The notes beneath the pieces are model-generated. The model was not told the origin of the DNA. It searched no databases and saw only the letters and a program-made list of their open reading frames with translations. The position numbers and the translations under genes are program-made. Shown in pieces: positions 49,586-59,858 of a stretch of DNA of 64,000 bases. Every line of letters starts with the position of its first letter. The first letter of the stretch is position 1. This stretch comes from Streptomyces cacaoi (GTDB lineage Bacteria > Actinomycetota > Actinomycetes > Streptomycetales > Streptomycetaceae), in NCBI RefSeq assembly GCF_006539165.1, contig NZ_BJMM01000009.1:62001-126000 (forward strand), read 5' to 3'.

Positions 49586-50974
49586 GTGCAGACAGCCGTC
49601 GTCCTGTTCACCTCCGATCTGCGTCTGCACGACCATCCGCCGCTGTGCGCCGCGCTCGCCGCCGCGGACCGCGTCGTACCGCTCTTCGTCCGGGACGAGG
49701 CCATCGCCGCCACCGGGTTCCCCGCGCCCAACCGGCAGGCGTTCCTCGCCGACTGCCTCGCCGCGCTGGACGCCGGGCTGCGCGAGCGGGGCGGCCGGCT
49801 GGTCGTGCGCTCCGGCGACGTCGTCGAGCAGGTGTGCCGCGTGGCCACGGAGACCGGAGCCACCGAGGTGCACATGGCGGGAGACGTCAGCGGATACGCA
49901 CAGCGGCGCGAGGAGCGGCTGGAGCGCGCGCTCGCGGCGGACGGCCGCGCACTGCGCGTCCACGACGGGGTGGTCACCGCGCTCGCACCCGGCGAGGTGA
50001 CGCCCGCCTCCCGGGACCACTTCGCCGTGTTCACCCCGTACTTCCGCAAGTGGCGGGCGCAGCACGGCCGCGGCGTGCGGTCCGCGCCCCGCCGCGTCCC
50101 CGTCCCCGAGGACGTCCGCTCCGAACGGCTGCCCGCACGCCGCCGCCTCTCCGGTGTCTCCCCGGGCCTGGCGCCGGGCGGCGAACAGGAGGGGCGCCGG
50201 CGGCTGGCCGCCTGGCTGCGCGACGGCCTGGCCTCCTACGCCGGACGCCAGGACGACCTCGGCGACGACGCCACCTCGCGCCTCTCGCCGCACCTGCACT
50301 TCGGGACGCTCTCCCCGGTGGAGGTGGTGCAGCGGGCCGGCCGCGGCGGCGGCCCGGGCGCCGAGGCGTTCGTCCGCCAGCTCGCCTGGCGGGACTTCCA
50401 CCACCAGGTCCTCGCGGCCCGCCCCGCCGCCTCCCGCGAGGACTACCGCACCCACCACGACAGATGGCGGCACGGCCGCGCCGCCGAGGAGGAGACCGCC
50501 GCCTGGCGGGAGGGCCGCACCGGCTACCCCGTCGTCGACGCCGCGCTGCGCCAGCTGCGGCACGAGGGCTGGATGCACAACCGCGGCCGGCTGCTCACCG
50601 CGAGCTTCCTCACCAAAACCCTCTATGTGGACTGGCGCGTCGGAGCCCGGCACTTCCTCGAACTGCTCGTCGACGGGGACATCGCCAACAATCAGCTCAA
50701 CTGGCAGTGGGCGGCCGGCACGGGCACCGACACCCGGCCGAACCGCGTCCTCAACCCCCTCGCGCAGGCGGCCCGGTACGACCCGCAGGGCACCTATGTG
50801 CGGCGCTGGATCCCCGAACTGGCCGGGCTGGAGGGCCGCACGGTGCACGAACCGTGGCGGCTCGCCGCGGACGAACGCGCCGCCCGCGGTTACCCCGGGC
50901 CGATCGTCGACCTCGCCGACGCCAGGACCCGCTTCGAGCACGCCCGCGGCACCGGCCGGGGACGGCAGCCGTGA
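49586..50974 (+). CDS. phr: Deoxyribodipyrimidine photolyase
   Basis: The 462-residue protein starts at GTG 49586 after GAGGAG. The antenna domain begins VVLFTSDLRLHDHPPL. The FAD domain shows LSPHLHFGTLSP, QLAWRDFHHQVLAARP, RTGYPVVDAALRQLRHEGWM, HNRGRLLTASFLTKTLYVDW and NNQLNWQWAAGTGTD. It repairs cyclobutane pyrimidine dimers with blue light. Being in an operon divergent from crtE fits light-induced expression known for Streptomyces. Its stop overlaps the start of the degenerate photolyase fragment gene. Confidence 0.94.
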   Translation: MQTAVVLFTSDLRLHDHPPLCAALAAADRVVPLFVRDEAIAATGFPAPNRQAFLADCLAALDAGLRERGGRLVVRSGDVVEQVCRVATETGATEVHMAGDVSGYAQRREERLERALAADGRALRVHDGVVTALAPGEVTPASRDHFAVFTPYFRKWRAQHGRGVRSAPRRVPVPEDVRSERLPARRRLSGVSPGLAPGGEQEGRRRLAAWLRDGLASYAGRQDDLGDDATSRLSPHLHFGTLSPVEVVQRAGRGGGPGAEAFVRQLAWRDFHHQVLAARPAASREDYRTHHDRWRHGRAAEEETAAWREGRTGYPVVDAALRQLRHEGWMHNRGRLLTASFLTKTLYVDWRVGARHFLELLVDGDIANNQLNWQWAAGTGTDTRPNRVLNPLAQAARYDPQGTYVRRWIPELAGLEGRTVHEPWRLAADERAARGYPGPIVDLADARTRFEHARGTGRGRQP

Positions 50975-51411
50975 GCACCCCGCACCGGCACTTCGGCGAC
51001 CAGCTCGGGCCGCACTTCACCACTCCCCGGGACGGGGCGCCCGGCCGCGCCGTCACCGCGTGGTTCCGCCGCAACTTCGTCGACGGCTGCGACCGGGTGA
51101 TGCCGCCCGACGTCCTCGGCATGTCCCGGTACGCGGACGGCGGGCGCATGACGACGACGTCGTACACCACGGGCGGCGCCCACATCGACCGGACGAGCGA
51201 TCTGCGCGGCCCCTGCGCGTACCGGCCGACGGAGCGCACGGCACCGCGCGCGTGCCCCTGCACCAGCGGGTACTGGGCCTGCCCGCACCGCCACCGCGAA
51301 CGCTTCGCCCACCACCCGAGGACGGCGCGGGCGGTGCACAACCTCGACCGGCTCTCCGGCCCGGACGAGGCACCGCGGCACGAGCGTTCCCGCGGCGACG
51401 CCCCGCCGTGA
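50971..51411 (+). pseudogene. Internally deleted photolyase of the FeS-BCP (PhrB-like) class
   Basis: This 146-codon frame starts at GTG 50971, overlapping phr. Its first 20 residues (RHFGDQLGPHF) look like the N-terminus of PhrB-class (6-4)/FeS photolyases. From residue about 33, NFVDGCDRVMPPDVLGMSRY, GGAHIDRTSDLRGPCAYRP and ACPCTSGYWACPHRH resemble the C-terminus of the same class. About 350 residues that should lie between are missing, including most FAD-binding helices. Of the Cys residues that ligate the 4Fe-4S cluster, the first of the C-x2-C pair is replaced (GPC). The frame is still open, so it may be translated as a short protein, but not as an active photolyase. Family assignment rests on remembered motifs. 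Confidence 0.75.
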
Positions 51412-51667
51412 TCCACCGGACCCGCCCGGCCGGGGAACCGCTCCGGCCCCTGCGCTTCCGGTCCGTGCCCCGCCGTGGCGACCGCGCGGCGGGGGAGCGT
51501 GCTCCGGCCCGCGGCCTCTCGGGCGGGTCGCCGTCCCCGGCCGTGCGGGCGTGTGTTCCGGCCCGGTCCCGGCGCGCGGCGAACCTACGATGCGGAAACC
51601 TGCGCCCGGCCGGACGGAGAACCCGCCGGTGGCCCCGGGCGGAGGCGTCGGCGGAAGGAGCCGTGGC

Positions 51668-53155
51668 ATGAGCGTGCAGCACCCCGCCGGGCGCGGACCG
51701 CTGGCCGGCCGGCCCGCCCGCGGCCCGCGCGGCAGCGCCGCCGAGGCGCCCGACTCCCCGGCCGGGGGCGGCGATCCGGTGGGGGTGCGGCACCCGCGGC
51801 CCGCCCGCACCGGCCCCCGCCCGGCGGCGACCGGGATCGCCGTCATCGGTGCCGGAGCGGCCGGCCTCACGCTCGTCGACGCGCTCACCGCGCCCGGCCG
51901 CCTCCCGGCGCCACCGGTGGTCCTGATCGAGGCGACGCCCGGGCCGCTGCGTCCGCCGCCGCGCACCTGGTGCTTCTGGCAGGAGGGCGCGGGCCGGTAC
52001 GACGCCGCTGTCGGTGCCGCGTGGCAGCGGCTGCGGCTGCACGACACCGCCGGCCGCGCCGTGGAGCGCGACATCGCGCCGCTGCGCTACAAGATGGTCC
52101 GCTCCGACGACTTCGAGGCGCTGGTCTCCCGCCGGCTCGCCGCCCGGCCCGGGGTGCGCCGGCTGGCGGCCGACGTCGACGCCGCGGCCGGACTCCCGGG
52201 CGGCGGCGCCGAGGTGCGGGCCACGGCGGCCGACGGCTCACCCGTCACGGTGCGCGCCCGCTGGGTGTACGACTCCCGCCCGCCCGACCCCCTGCCGGCC
52301 GGCCGGACGGGGCTCCTCCAGCACTTCCGGGGCTGGTTCGTACGCACCGACCGCCCCCGCTTCGAGACCGGGACCGTGGAGCTGATGGACTTCCGCACCC
52401 GCCGGCCCGCACACGGCCTGTCCTTCGGCTACGTCCTGCCGACCGGGCCGTGCACCGCGCTGGTCGAGTACACCGAGTTCTCCCGCCGGTTGCTGGACGA
52501 CGCCGCGTACGAGGAGGCCCTCGGGCACTACTGCCGCGAGGTCCTGCGGCTCGGCGGGTTCACCGTTCGGGCGCGCGAGACGGGCGTCATCCCCATGACG
52601 GACGCGCCCTTCGTCCGCCGCGCCGGGCCCGCCGTCTTCCGTATCGGCACGGCCGGCGGCGCCACCCGTCCCTCCACCGGCTACACCTTCGCCACGATCC
52701 AGCGGCAGTCCCTCGCGCTCGCGCGGGCCGTGCGCGCCGGCCGGTCGCCCGTGCCGCCGCGCCCGCACCCGGCCCGCGCCCGCGCGATGGACGCGGTGCT
52801 GCTGCGTGCGCTGGACTCCGGCCGGATCGACGGGCCGGAGTTCTTCGTCCGGCTCTTCCGGCGGGTGCCGCCCGGCCGGCTGCTGCGGTTCCTGGACGGC
52901 CGCAGCACGCTGGCCGAGGAACTGGCCATCGGCGCCCGGGTGCCGGTGCTGCCGATGCTGCACTGCGCCGCGGAGCTTCCCCTCCTGCCCCGCCGGACCC
53001 CGCCCGGCCCCCGCATCCCGACGAGGCCACGGCACGGGATCCCCGAAGGCCCGGAAGGCCCCGAAGGCTCTGGAGTCCCCGCAGGCCCCACAGGCCCCGA
53101 AGGCCCTGAAGATTGTCAAACCCCGGAAGTACCCGCCCCGCAGGAGGAGTTGTGA
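51668..53155 (+). CDS. crtY: Lycopene beta-cyclase
   Basis: This is a 495-residue protein; ATG 51668 follows AAGGAG. A GxGxxG nucleotide motif is at residues about 58-66 (AVIGAGAAGLTLVDAL). CrtY-type marks include PPPRTWCFWQEG, RYKMVRSDDFEAL, VYDSRPP, LLQHFRGWFVRT and GTAGGATRPSTGYTFATIQRQS. It converts lycopene to beta-carotene. A 50-residue Gly/Arg-rich N-terminus and a collagen-like GPEGPEG tail (residues about 455-490) are extra. The first start lies 256 bp after the photolyase fragment, so it may have its own promoter. It overlaps crtU by 4 nt. Confidence 0.93.
   Translation: MSVQHPAGRGPLAGRPARGPRGSAAEAPDSPAGGGDPVGVRHPRPARTGPRPAATGIAVIGAGAAGLTLVDALTAPGRLPAPPVVLIEATPGPLRPPPRTWCFWQEGAGRYDAAVGAAWQRLRLHDTAGRAVERDIAPLRYKMVRSDDFEALVSRRLAARPGVRRLAADVDAAAGLPGGGAEVRATAADGSPVTVRARWVYDSRPPDPLPAGRTGLLQHFRGWFVRTDRPRFETGTVELMDFRTRRPAHGLSFGYVLPTGPCTALVEYTEFSRRLLDDAAYEEALGHYCREVLRLGGFTVRARETGVIPMTDAPFVRRAGPAVFRIGTAGGATRPSTGYTFATIQRQSLALARAVRAGRSPVPPRPHPARARAMDAVLLRALDSGRIDGPEFFVRLFRRVPPGRLLRFLDGRSTLAEELAIGARVPVLPMLHCAAELPLLPRRTPPGPRIPTRPRHGIPEGPEGPEGSGVPAGPTGPEGPEDCQTPEVPAPQEEL
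53029..53108 (+). repeat. Degenerate 9-bp units at the crtY 3' end (collagen-like GPEGPEG)
   Basis: Units like GGCCCCGAA are repeated about eight times and encode Gly-Pro-Glu-type triplets in crtY's C-terminal tail, outside the catalytic fold. The reading frame is kept. Confidence 0.75.
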
Positions 53156-54753
53156 GGGTTCCGCCGTACGGCAGCCGGCGCGTTCCGGTGGGCCCCCGGG
53201 ACCGCCGGGCCCGTTTCCTGCCGCCCCCGCCGGGGCGTGCCCGGCTCACGGACGATCCGCCGGCGGTGGCCGTGGCGGGCGGCGGCATCGCCGGGTTCGC
53301 GGCGGCGACCGTGCTGGCCGAACGCGGTGCCCGGGTGACGCTGTTGGAGCGCGAGACGTCGCTCGGCGGGCGGCTCGCGGGCCGGCCCGTGCGGCTGGCG
53401 GACGGCAGCCGGGCGACGATGAGCCGCGGTTTCCACGCCTTCTTCCGGCAGTACTACAACCTGCGCGCACTGCTCCGCCGCGTCGACCCCGGACTCGGCA
53501 TGCTCCGGCCGCTCCCGGACTACCCGCTGCGGCACAGCAGCGGGCTGTGCGACAGCTTCCGCCGGGTGCCGCGCACCCCGCCGTGGAGCGCCGCCGGGTT
53601 CGTCGCGCTCAGCCCCAGCTTCGGCGCCCGCGACCTGCTGCGGATGGACCCCGTGGCCGCGCTTCCGCTGCTCGACGTCAGCGCCGCCCACATCCATCGG
53701 GCGCTCGACGACACGAGCGCGCACGACTTCCTCGGCTCCATCCGGTTCCCCCGGGCGGCCCGGCATCTCGCGTTCGAGGTCTTCTCCCGCAGCTTCTTCG
53801 CCGACCCGCGCGAACTGTCGGCCGCCGAGATGGTGTTGATGTTCCACATCTACTTCCTCGGCTCGTCCGAGGGGCTGCTGTTCGACGTGCCGGACGAGCC
53901 CTTCCCCGCCGCCCTGTGGGATCCGCTCGCCGGTCGTCTGGAGGCCCTGGGGGCGCGGGTGGAGACGGGCACGCCCGCCGAGCGGGTCGAGCCGCTGCCG
54001 GACGGGGGGTTCGGCGTCGTGGCGGGCGGTGCCGACCGGCGCTTCGACGCCGTGGTGCTGGCCCTCGACACCGACGGGCTGCGCGGCCTCGTCGCCCGCT
54101 CACCGCGGCTGGGGGATACGGCCTGGCGCGAGCGGGTGGGACGGCTGCGCACGGCGCCTCCGTTCTTGGTGTCCCGGCTGTGGCTGGACCGGCCGGTGCG
54201 GCCGGAGCGCCCCGGCTTCCTCGGCACGAGCGGGTACGGCTCCCTCGACAACGTGAGCGTTCTGGACCGCTGGGAGGGCGAGGCGGCCCGCTGGGCGGCC
54301 CGCAGCGGCGGCAGCGTCGTCGAGCTGCACGCCTACGCGCTGCCGGAGGACACCGAGCCGTCGGCCGAACAGGAGCTGCTGCTGGGCCAGTTGCACCGGG
54401 TGTATCCGGAGACCCGCGCCGCACGGGTGCTGGACGCCCGGCACGAGTGGCGGGCCGACTGCCCGGCGTTCCCGGTGGGCGGCCACCCGGACCGGCCGAC
54501 GGTGCGCACCGGCGTCCCCGGCCTGGTCGTCGCCGGGGACCTGGTGGCGACGGGCCTGCCGGTGGCCCTCATGGAGCGGGCCGCGACCTCGGGCTTCGCC
54601 GCGGCGAACGTCCTGCTGCACCGGTGGGGCGTGCGCGGGGAGCCGCTGTTCACGGTGCCCGACGGCGGCCGGAGCCGGGCCCTGCGGGCGCTGGCCCGCT
54701 GGGGCCGCGGCCGCACGGGCAAGGAGAGCACCACCGCCCCGGCACGCATCTGA
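53152..54753 (+). CDS. crtU: Carotenoid phi-cyclase / desaturase-methyltransferase (isorenieratene synthase)
   Basis: The 533-residue protein starts at GTG 53152 after AGGAGGAG, overlapping crtY. FAD-binding VAVAGGGIAGFAAATVLAE with LLERETSLGGRLAG is at residues 40-80. The CrtU pattern FHAFFRQYYNLRALLRRVDP, MFHIYFLGSSEGLLFDVPD and FPVGGHPDRPTVRTGVPGLV follows. It turns beta-ionone rings into aromatic phi-rings, making isorenieratene. With crtE, I, B and Y here, the pathway is complete. The crtT methyltransferase-like gene usually between crtY and crtU is absent. Confidence 0.92.
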   Translation: MRVPPYGSRRVPVGPRDRRARFLPPPPGRARLTDDPPAVAVAGGGIAGFAAATVLAERGARVTLLERETSLGGRLAGRPVRLADGSRATMSRGFHAFFRQYYNLRALLRRVDPGLGMLRPLPDYPLRHSSGLCDSFRRVPRTPPWSAAGFVALSPSFGARDLLRMDPVAALPLLDVSAAHIHRALDDTSAHDFLGSIRFPRAARHLAFEVFSRSFFADPRELSAAEMVLMFHIYFLGSSEGLLFDVPDEPFPAALWDPLAGRLEALGARVETGTPAERVEPLPDGGFGVVAGGADRRFDAVVLALDTDGLRGLVARSPRLGDTAWRERVGRLRTAPPFLVSRLWLDRPVRPERPGFLGTSGYGSLDNVSVLDRWEGEAARWAARSGGSVVELHAYALPEDTEPSAEQELLLGQLHRVYPETRAARVLDARHEWRADCPAFPVGGHPDRPTVRTGVPGLVVAGDLVATGLPVALMERAATSGFAAANVLLHRWGVRGEPLFTVPDGGRSRALRALARWGRGRTGKESTTAPARI

Positions 54754-54830
54754 CCGCCCCTCCGCGCCCGGTCGGCCGCCCTGCCTGCGCCGGGTCGGCG
54801 CCGCACGCCCGCGCCGGGGCGGACCCGTAC

Positions 54831-54852
54831 GCCCGCCCGGGCGCAGGCGGGC
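54831..54852. terminator. Possible hairpin between crtU and the aminotransferase gene
   Basis: GCCCGC at 54831-54836 pairs with GCGGGC at 54847-54852. It lies in the 237-bp gap of two converging genes. There is no T-run; the stem is short, so this is weak. Nothing else is seen in the gap. Confidence 0.35.
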
Positions 54853-54990
54853 ACGTCCCGGGCACGCACCCGCGCGCGTCCGTCGGCACCCGGGCACACG
54901 AGGCGTCCGCACACCGACGGTCCGTACGACGCGCCGGCGACGGGCCGCACACTGCTCAGACGACGAGCGGGGTCGCCCCGGCGGCGAGCC

Positions 54991-56421
54991 TCACGCCGTC
55001 TCGGCGACGAGTTCGTCCACGCGGTCGAGCACCTTGTCGAGGACGGCCAGCCCCTCCCGCGCCTCGGCCTCGCTGACCGTGCACGGCGGAACGACGTGGA
55101 TGCGGTTGGAGTTGGTGAACGGCAGCAGGCCCAGTGCCTTGGCCTGCTGCACGGCGCCCGCCATGACGGAGCTGCTGCCGCCGGTCGGCGCCACCGGGGT
55201 GCGCGAGCCCTTGTCCGTCACCAGCTCGACGGCCCAGAACACCCCGCGCCCGCGCACCTCGCCGACGGTGGGGTGCCGCTCGGCCAGCGCGCGCAGCTCC
55301 GGGCCGATGACCTGCTCGCCCAGGCGGCGCGCGTGGCCGTTCACGTCGTCGCGTTCCATGACCTCCAGGGTGGCGACGGCCGCGGCGCAGGCGAGCGGAT
55401 GCCCGGAGTAGGTGAGCCCGCCGGGGTAGGGGCGGTGGGCGAAGTGCTCGTCGACGCGGGGGCCGACGGCCACCCCGCCCAGTGGGACGTAGCCGGAGTT
55501 GACGCCCTTGGCGAAGGTCAGCAGATCGGGTACGACGCCCTCGTCGGCGGAGACGAACCAGGCGCCGGTGCGGCCGAAGCCGGTCATGACCTCGTCGACG
55601 ACGAGCAGGATGCCGTAGCGGTCGCACAGCTCCCGCACCCCGGCCAGATAGCCGGGCGGCGGCACCATGATCCCCGCGGTGCCGGGGATGGCCTCCAGCA
55701 GGACGGCGGCGATCGTCTGCGGGCCCTCCAACTGGACGACCTGCTCCAGGTGTTCGAGCGCCCGCTCGCACTCCTCCGCCTCGGTCGTGGCGTGGAAGCG
55801 GCTGCGGTAGAGGTACGGGCCGAAGAAGTGGACGACGCCGGCCGCGGCTCCGTCGTTGGCCCAACGGCGCGGATCCCCCGTGAGGTTGATCGCGGTGTCG
55901 GTGCCGCCGTGGTACGAGCGGTAGCGGGTGAGGACCTTGGGCCGGCCGGTGGTGAGCCGGGCCATGCGCACGGCGTGCTCGTTGGCGTCGGCCCCGCCGT
56001 TGGTGAAGAAGATCCGGTCCAGTGCGCCCGGGGTGCGTTCGGCGATCAGCCGCGCGGCCTCGGAGCGCTGGTCGTTGGCGTACTGCGGGGCGATGGTGGC
56101 CAGCCGGTGCGCCTGGTCGGCGATGGCTGCGACGACGTCCGGGTGCTGGTGGCCGATGTTGGTGTTGACCAGCTGGGAGGAGAAGTCCAGCAGCCGGTTG
56201 CCCTCGCCGTCGACGACGTGGGAGCCCTCGGCCGCCGTGACGACCATGGGGCTGATCTCGGCCTGGGCCGACCAGGAGTGGAAGACGTGCGCGCGGTCCA
56301 GCGCGTAGGTGCGGGCGGCGGAGCCCCGGGCGGCGTCCGGGCCCGCGGCGGACGCGGCGGAGACGGGAGACGGCGCGGCGGAGGGGGCGGCAGGGGCGGA
56401 AGGGGTGGACGGGGCGGACAT
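54991..56421 (-). CDS. Class III aminotransferase (omega-amino acid:pyruvate type)
   Basis: This is a 476-residue protein with GGAG before the ATG. After a low-complexity Ala/Ser/Pro N-terminus comes the PLP fold: FFTNGGADANEHAVRMAR, RYRSYHGGTDTAINLTGDPR, LLVVDEVMTGFGRTG and the Schiff-base Lys in TFAKGVNSGYVPLGG. It transfers an amino group from an omega-amino acid (for example beta-alanine) to a keto acid, giving a semialdehyde. The next gene upstream (56532) is a CoA-acylating semialdehyde dehydrogenase, the natural second step. It is 110 nt downstream of that gene and probably co-transcribed. Confidence 0.9.
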   Translation of the reverse strand: MSAPSTPSAPAAPSAAPSPVSAASAAGPDAARGSAARTYALDRAHVFHSWSAQAEISPMVVTAAEGSHVVDGEGNRLLDFSSQLVNTNIGHQHPDVVAAIADQAHRLATIAPQYANDQRSEAARLIAERTPGALDRIFFTNGGADANEHAVRMARLTTGRPKVLTRYRSYHGGTDTAINLTGDPRRWANDGAAAGVVHFFGPYLYRSRFHATTEAEECERALEHLEQVVQLEGPQTIAAVLLEAIPGTAGIMVPPPGYLAGVRELCDRYGILLVVDEVMTGFGRTGAWFVSADEGVVPDLLTFAKGVNSGYVPLGGVAVGPRVDEHFAHRPYPGGLTYSGHPLACAAAVATLEVMERDDVNGHARRLGEQVIGPELRALAERHPTVGEVRGRGVFWAVELVTDKGSRTPVAPTGGSSSVMAGAVQQAKALGLLPFTNSNRIHVVPPCTVSEAEAREGLAVLDKVLDRVDELVAETA

Positions 56422-56531
56422 GGTGGCTGCTCCTTTGTCCCGGCGGGTGGCCGGATGTGCCGGGGCCGGGTGCGCCGGGGCCGGACCGCCCGGGGGAGTC
56501 CGGGCGTCCGGCGCCCCGGCGTACGGCCGGG

Positions 56532-58037
<1,506 letters not shown>

Positions 58038-58154
58038 GGCGACTCCTCACGCTCTGTGCTCGCTGGCCGGCAGCCCGGCGCGGCCCGGCTGCCCTGTGTG
58101 CCCAGCCTGACAGCTGCCCGGCCGACGATCTGTACGACTATTCGAGGAGTTCTT

Positions 58155-58167
58155 TACACTGCGTCGG
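58155..58167 (+). promoter_or_regulatory. -10 TACACT giving a probable leaderless pucR transcript
   Basis: TACACT at 58155-58160 is a good -10, and six nt later lies the GTG start at 58167, where transcription should begin. No ribosome binding site precedes the GTG, as expected for leaderless mRNA. No clear -35 is seen 17 nt upstream. Confidence 0.55.
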
Positions 58168-59858
58168 TGGTTCCGACAGTCCGCGAAGTGCTCGCCCTGC
58201 CCGTGCTGGCGGCCGGCCGCCCCCGGGTGGTGGGCGCCGCCGCCCATCTCGACCGGCCCGTGCGCTGGGTGCACATCAGCGAGGCGGCCGACCTCACGGA
58301 CCTGCTGGAGGGCGGTGAACTCGTGCTGTCCACGGGCCTGCCGCTGACCGGCGACGAGGCGGGGACGGCGGCCTATCTGCGGATGCTGGGCGAGCAGCGG
58401 GTGGCCGGGCTCGTCGTGGAGCTGGGCACCCATCTGGTGCGGCTGCCGCGGCGGCTGGGGACGCTCGCCGACGAGGCCGGGGTGCCGGTCGTCGCGCTGA
58501 GCGAGGAGATCCGGTTCGTCGAGGTGACCCAGCAGGTGCACCAGCTGATCGTCGCCGACCGGTACGCCGAGGTGGAGTTCGCACGGACCACGCACGAGGT
58601 GTTCACCTCCCTCAACATCGCCCGCGCCTCCACCACCGACATCGTCACCCGCGCCTCCGAGATCCTCGGCGCCCCGCTCGTCCTGGAGGACCTCACCCGG
58701 CACGTGCTCGCCTTCTGCACGGCGGGCACCCCGGCTGCCCGGCTGCTCGACCACTGGGCCGAACGCTCCCGGCTGCACGGCACGGACGTGCGGGGGGACA
58801 CCGGGGAGACCGGGCACGGCGGCGCCGCCGGTACCGGGGACGAGCGGGCCCGGGGAGCCTGGTCGGCCGTTCCCGTGGGGGTCGGCAGCGAGCGCTGGGG
58901 CCGGCTGGTGCTGCCCGCCGCCACGGCGGAGCCGTCCCGGGCGCGCATGGTCCTCGAACGCGCCGCCCAGTCCCTCCAGTTGCACCGTATGCTCCAGCAG
59001 GAGCGGGACGCGCTCCTGGTGCAGGCGCTCGGCGGGCTGCTGGACGATCTGCTCAGCGGCCGGGTGACCGACGAGGCGGAGGCGCTGGCCCGGGCCGGCG
59101 CGCTCGGCCTGGTACGCAGCGCCGCCTATGTCCCGCTGGTGGTGCGGGCCGTGCGGAGACCCGAGGCGGACGCCCTCACCCAGGGCGAGCGGGACCGCCA
59201 ACTCCTCACCGCCGTACGGCAGTCGGTGGCCGCCGCCGGGCAGACCGCGATCGTCTCCATCCGCCGCGAGGGCACCGTCGCCGTCGTTCTGACCTGCGCG
59301 GGGCCCTACGGCGAGCAGCGCACCGAGGCGGTGCTGGGCGCGGTGTGCGAGGGGCTGCGCGGCCGGGCCCCCGGCTGGGTGGCCGGCACGGCTCCGGCCT
59401 CGACGGGGCTGGTCACCGCGGCGCGTGGTCTGGCCGAGGCGGAACACGTCGCCGACGTCGGCGTCACCATGCCGGGCACGGACCGGCTCTACCGGTCAAC
59501 GGACGTGCGGCTGCGCGGGCTGGTGGCGCTGCTGCGCGACGACCACCGTGTGCAGGGCTTCGCCGAGACGGAGCTGGGGCGGCTGCTGGAGCACGACGCG
59601 CGTACCGGCGAGGGGCTGCTGGAGCTGCTGCGCGCCCATCTGGAGGCGGGCGGCGCCAAGACGGAGACGGCCCGCCGCACCGGGCTGAGCCGGCCGACCC
59701 TCTACAGCCGGCTGCGCGCGCTGGAGCGGGTGCTCGGCGTCTCCCTGGAGACGGCCGAGTCCCGCACCTCGCTGCACACGGCCCTGATGGTCCTCGACGC
59801 CCGTGCCGCCGGGCCCTACCTCGGGTCGCGGTCGAACAGGGACCTGGACCACAGATAG
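58167..59858 (+). CDS. PucR-family transcriptional regulator
   Basis: This is a 563-residue protein. The N-terminal PucR domain (residues 1-125) starts VVPTVREVLALPVLAAGRP and contains WVHISEAADLTDLLEGGELV. The middle region is GGDEF-like/unclear (about residues 290-430). The C-terminal HTH_30 domain is LLELLRAHLEAGGAKTETAR followed by RTGLSRPTLYSRLRALERVL. PucR-type proteins activate purine or amine catabolism genes; here it diverges from mmsA and the aminotransferase, so it probably controls them in response to an intermediate. Its 3' end overlaps that of the ABC permease gene by 43 nt. Confidence 0.9.
   Translation: MVPTVREVLALPVLAAGRPRVVGAAAHLDRPVRWVHISEAADLTDLLEGGELVLSTGLPLTGDEAGTAAYLRMLGEQRVAGLVVELGTHLVRLPRRLGTLADEAGVPVVALSEEIRFVEVTQQVHQLIVADRYAEVEFARTTHEVFTSLNIARASTTDIVTRASEILGAPLVLEDLTRHVLAFCTAGTPAARLLDHWAERSRLHGTDVRGDTGETGHGGAAGTGDERARGAWSAVPVGVGSERWGRLVLPAATAEPSRARMVLERAAQSLQLHRMLQQERDALLVQALGGLLDDLLSGRVTDEAEALARAGALGLVRSAAYVPLVVRAVRRPEADALTQGERDRQLLTAVRQSVAAAGQTAIVSIRREGTVAVVLTCAGPYGEQRTEAVLGAVCEGLRGRAPGWVAGTAPASTGLVTAARGLAEAEHVADVGVTMPGTDRLYRSTDVRLRGLVALLRDDHRVQGFAETELGRLLEHDARTGEGLLELLRAHLEAGGAKTETARRTGLSRPTLYSRLRALERVLGVSLETAESRTSLHTALMVLDARAAGPYLGSRSNRDLDHR

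Noticed and set aside
51412..51667. Possible small gene between the photolyase fragment and crtY
   Set aside because: No start with a ribosome site or recognisable peptide; it is best read as the crtY leader or promoter region.
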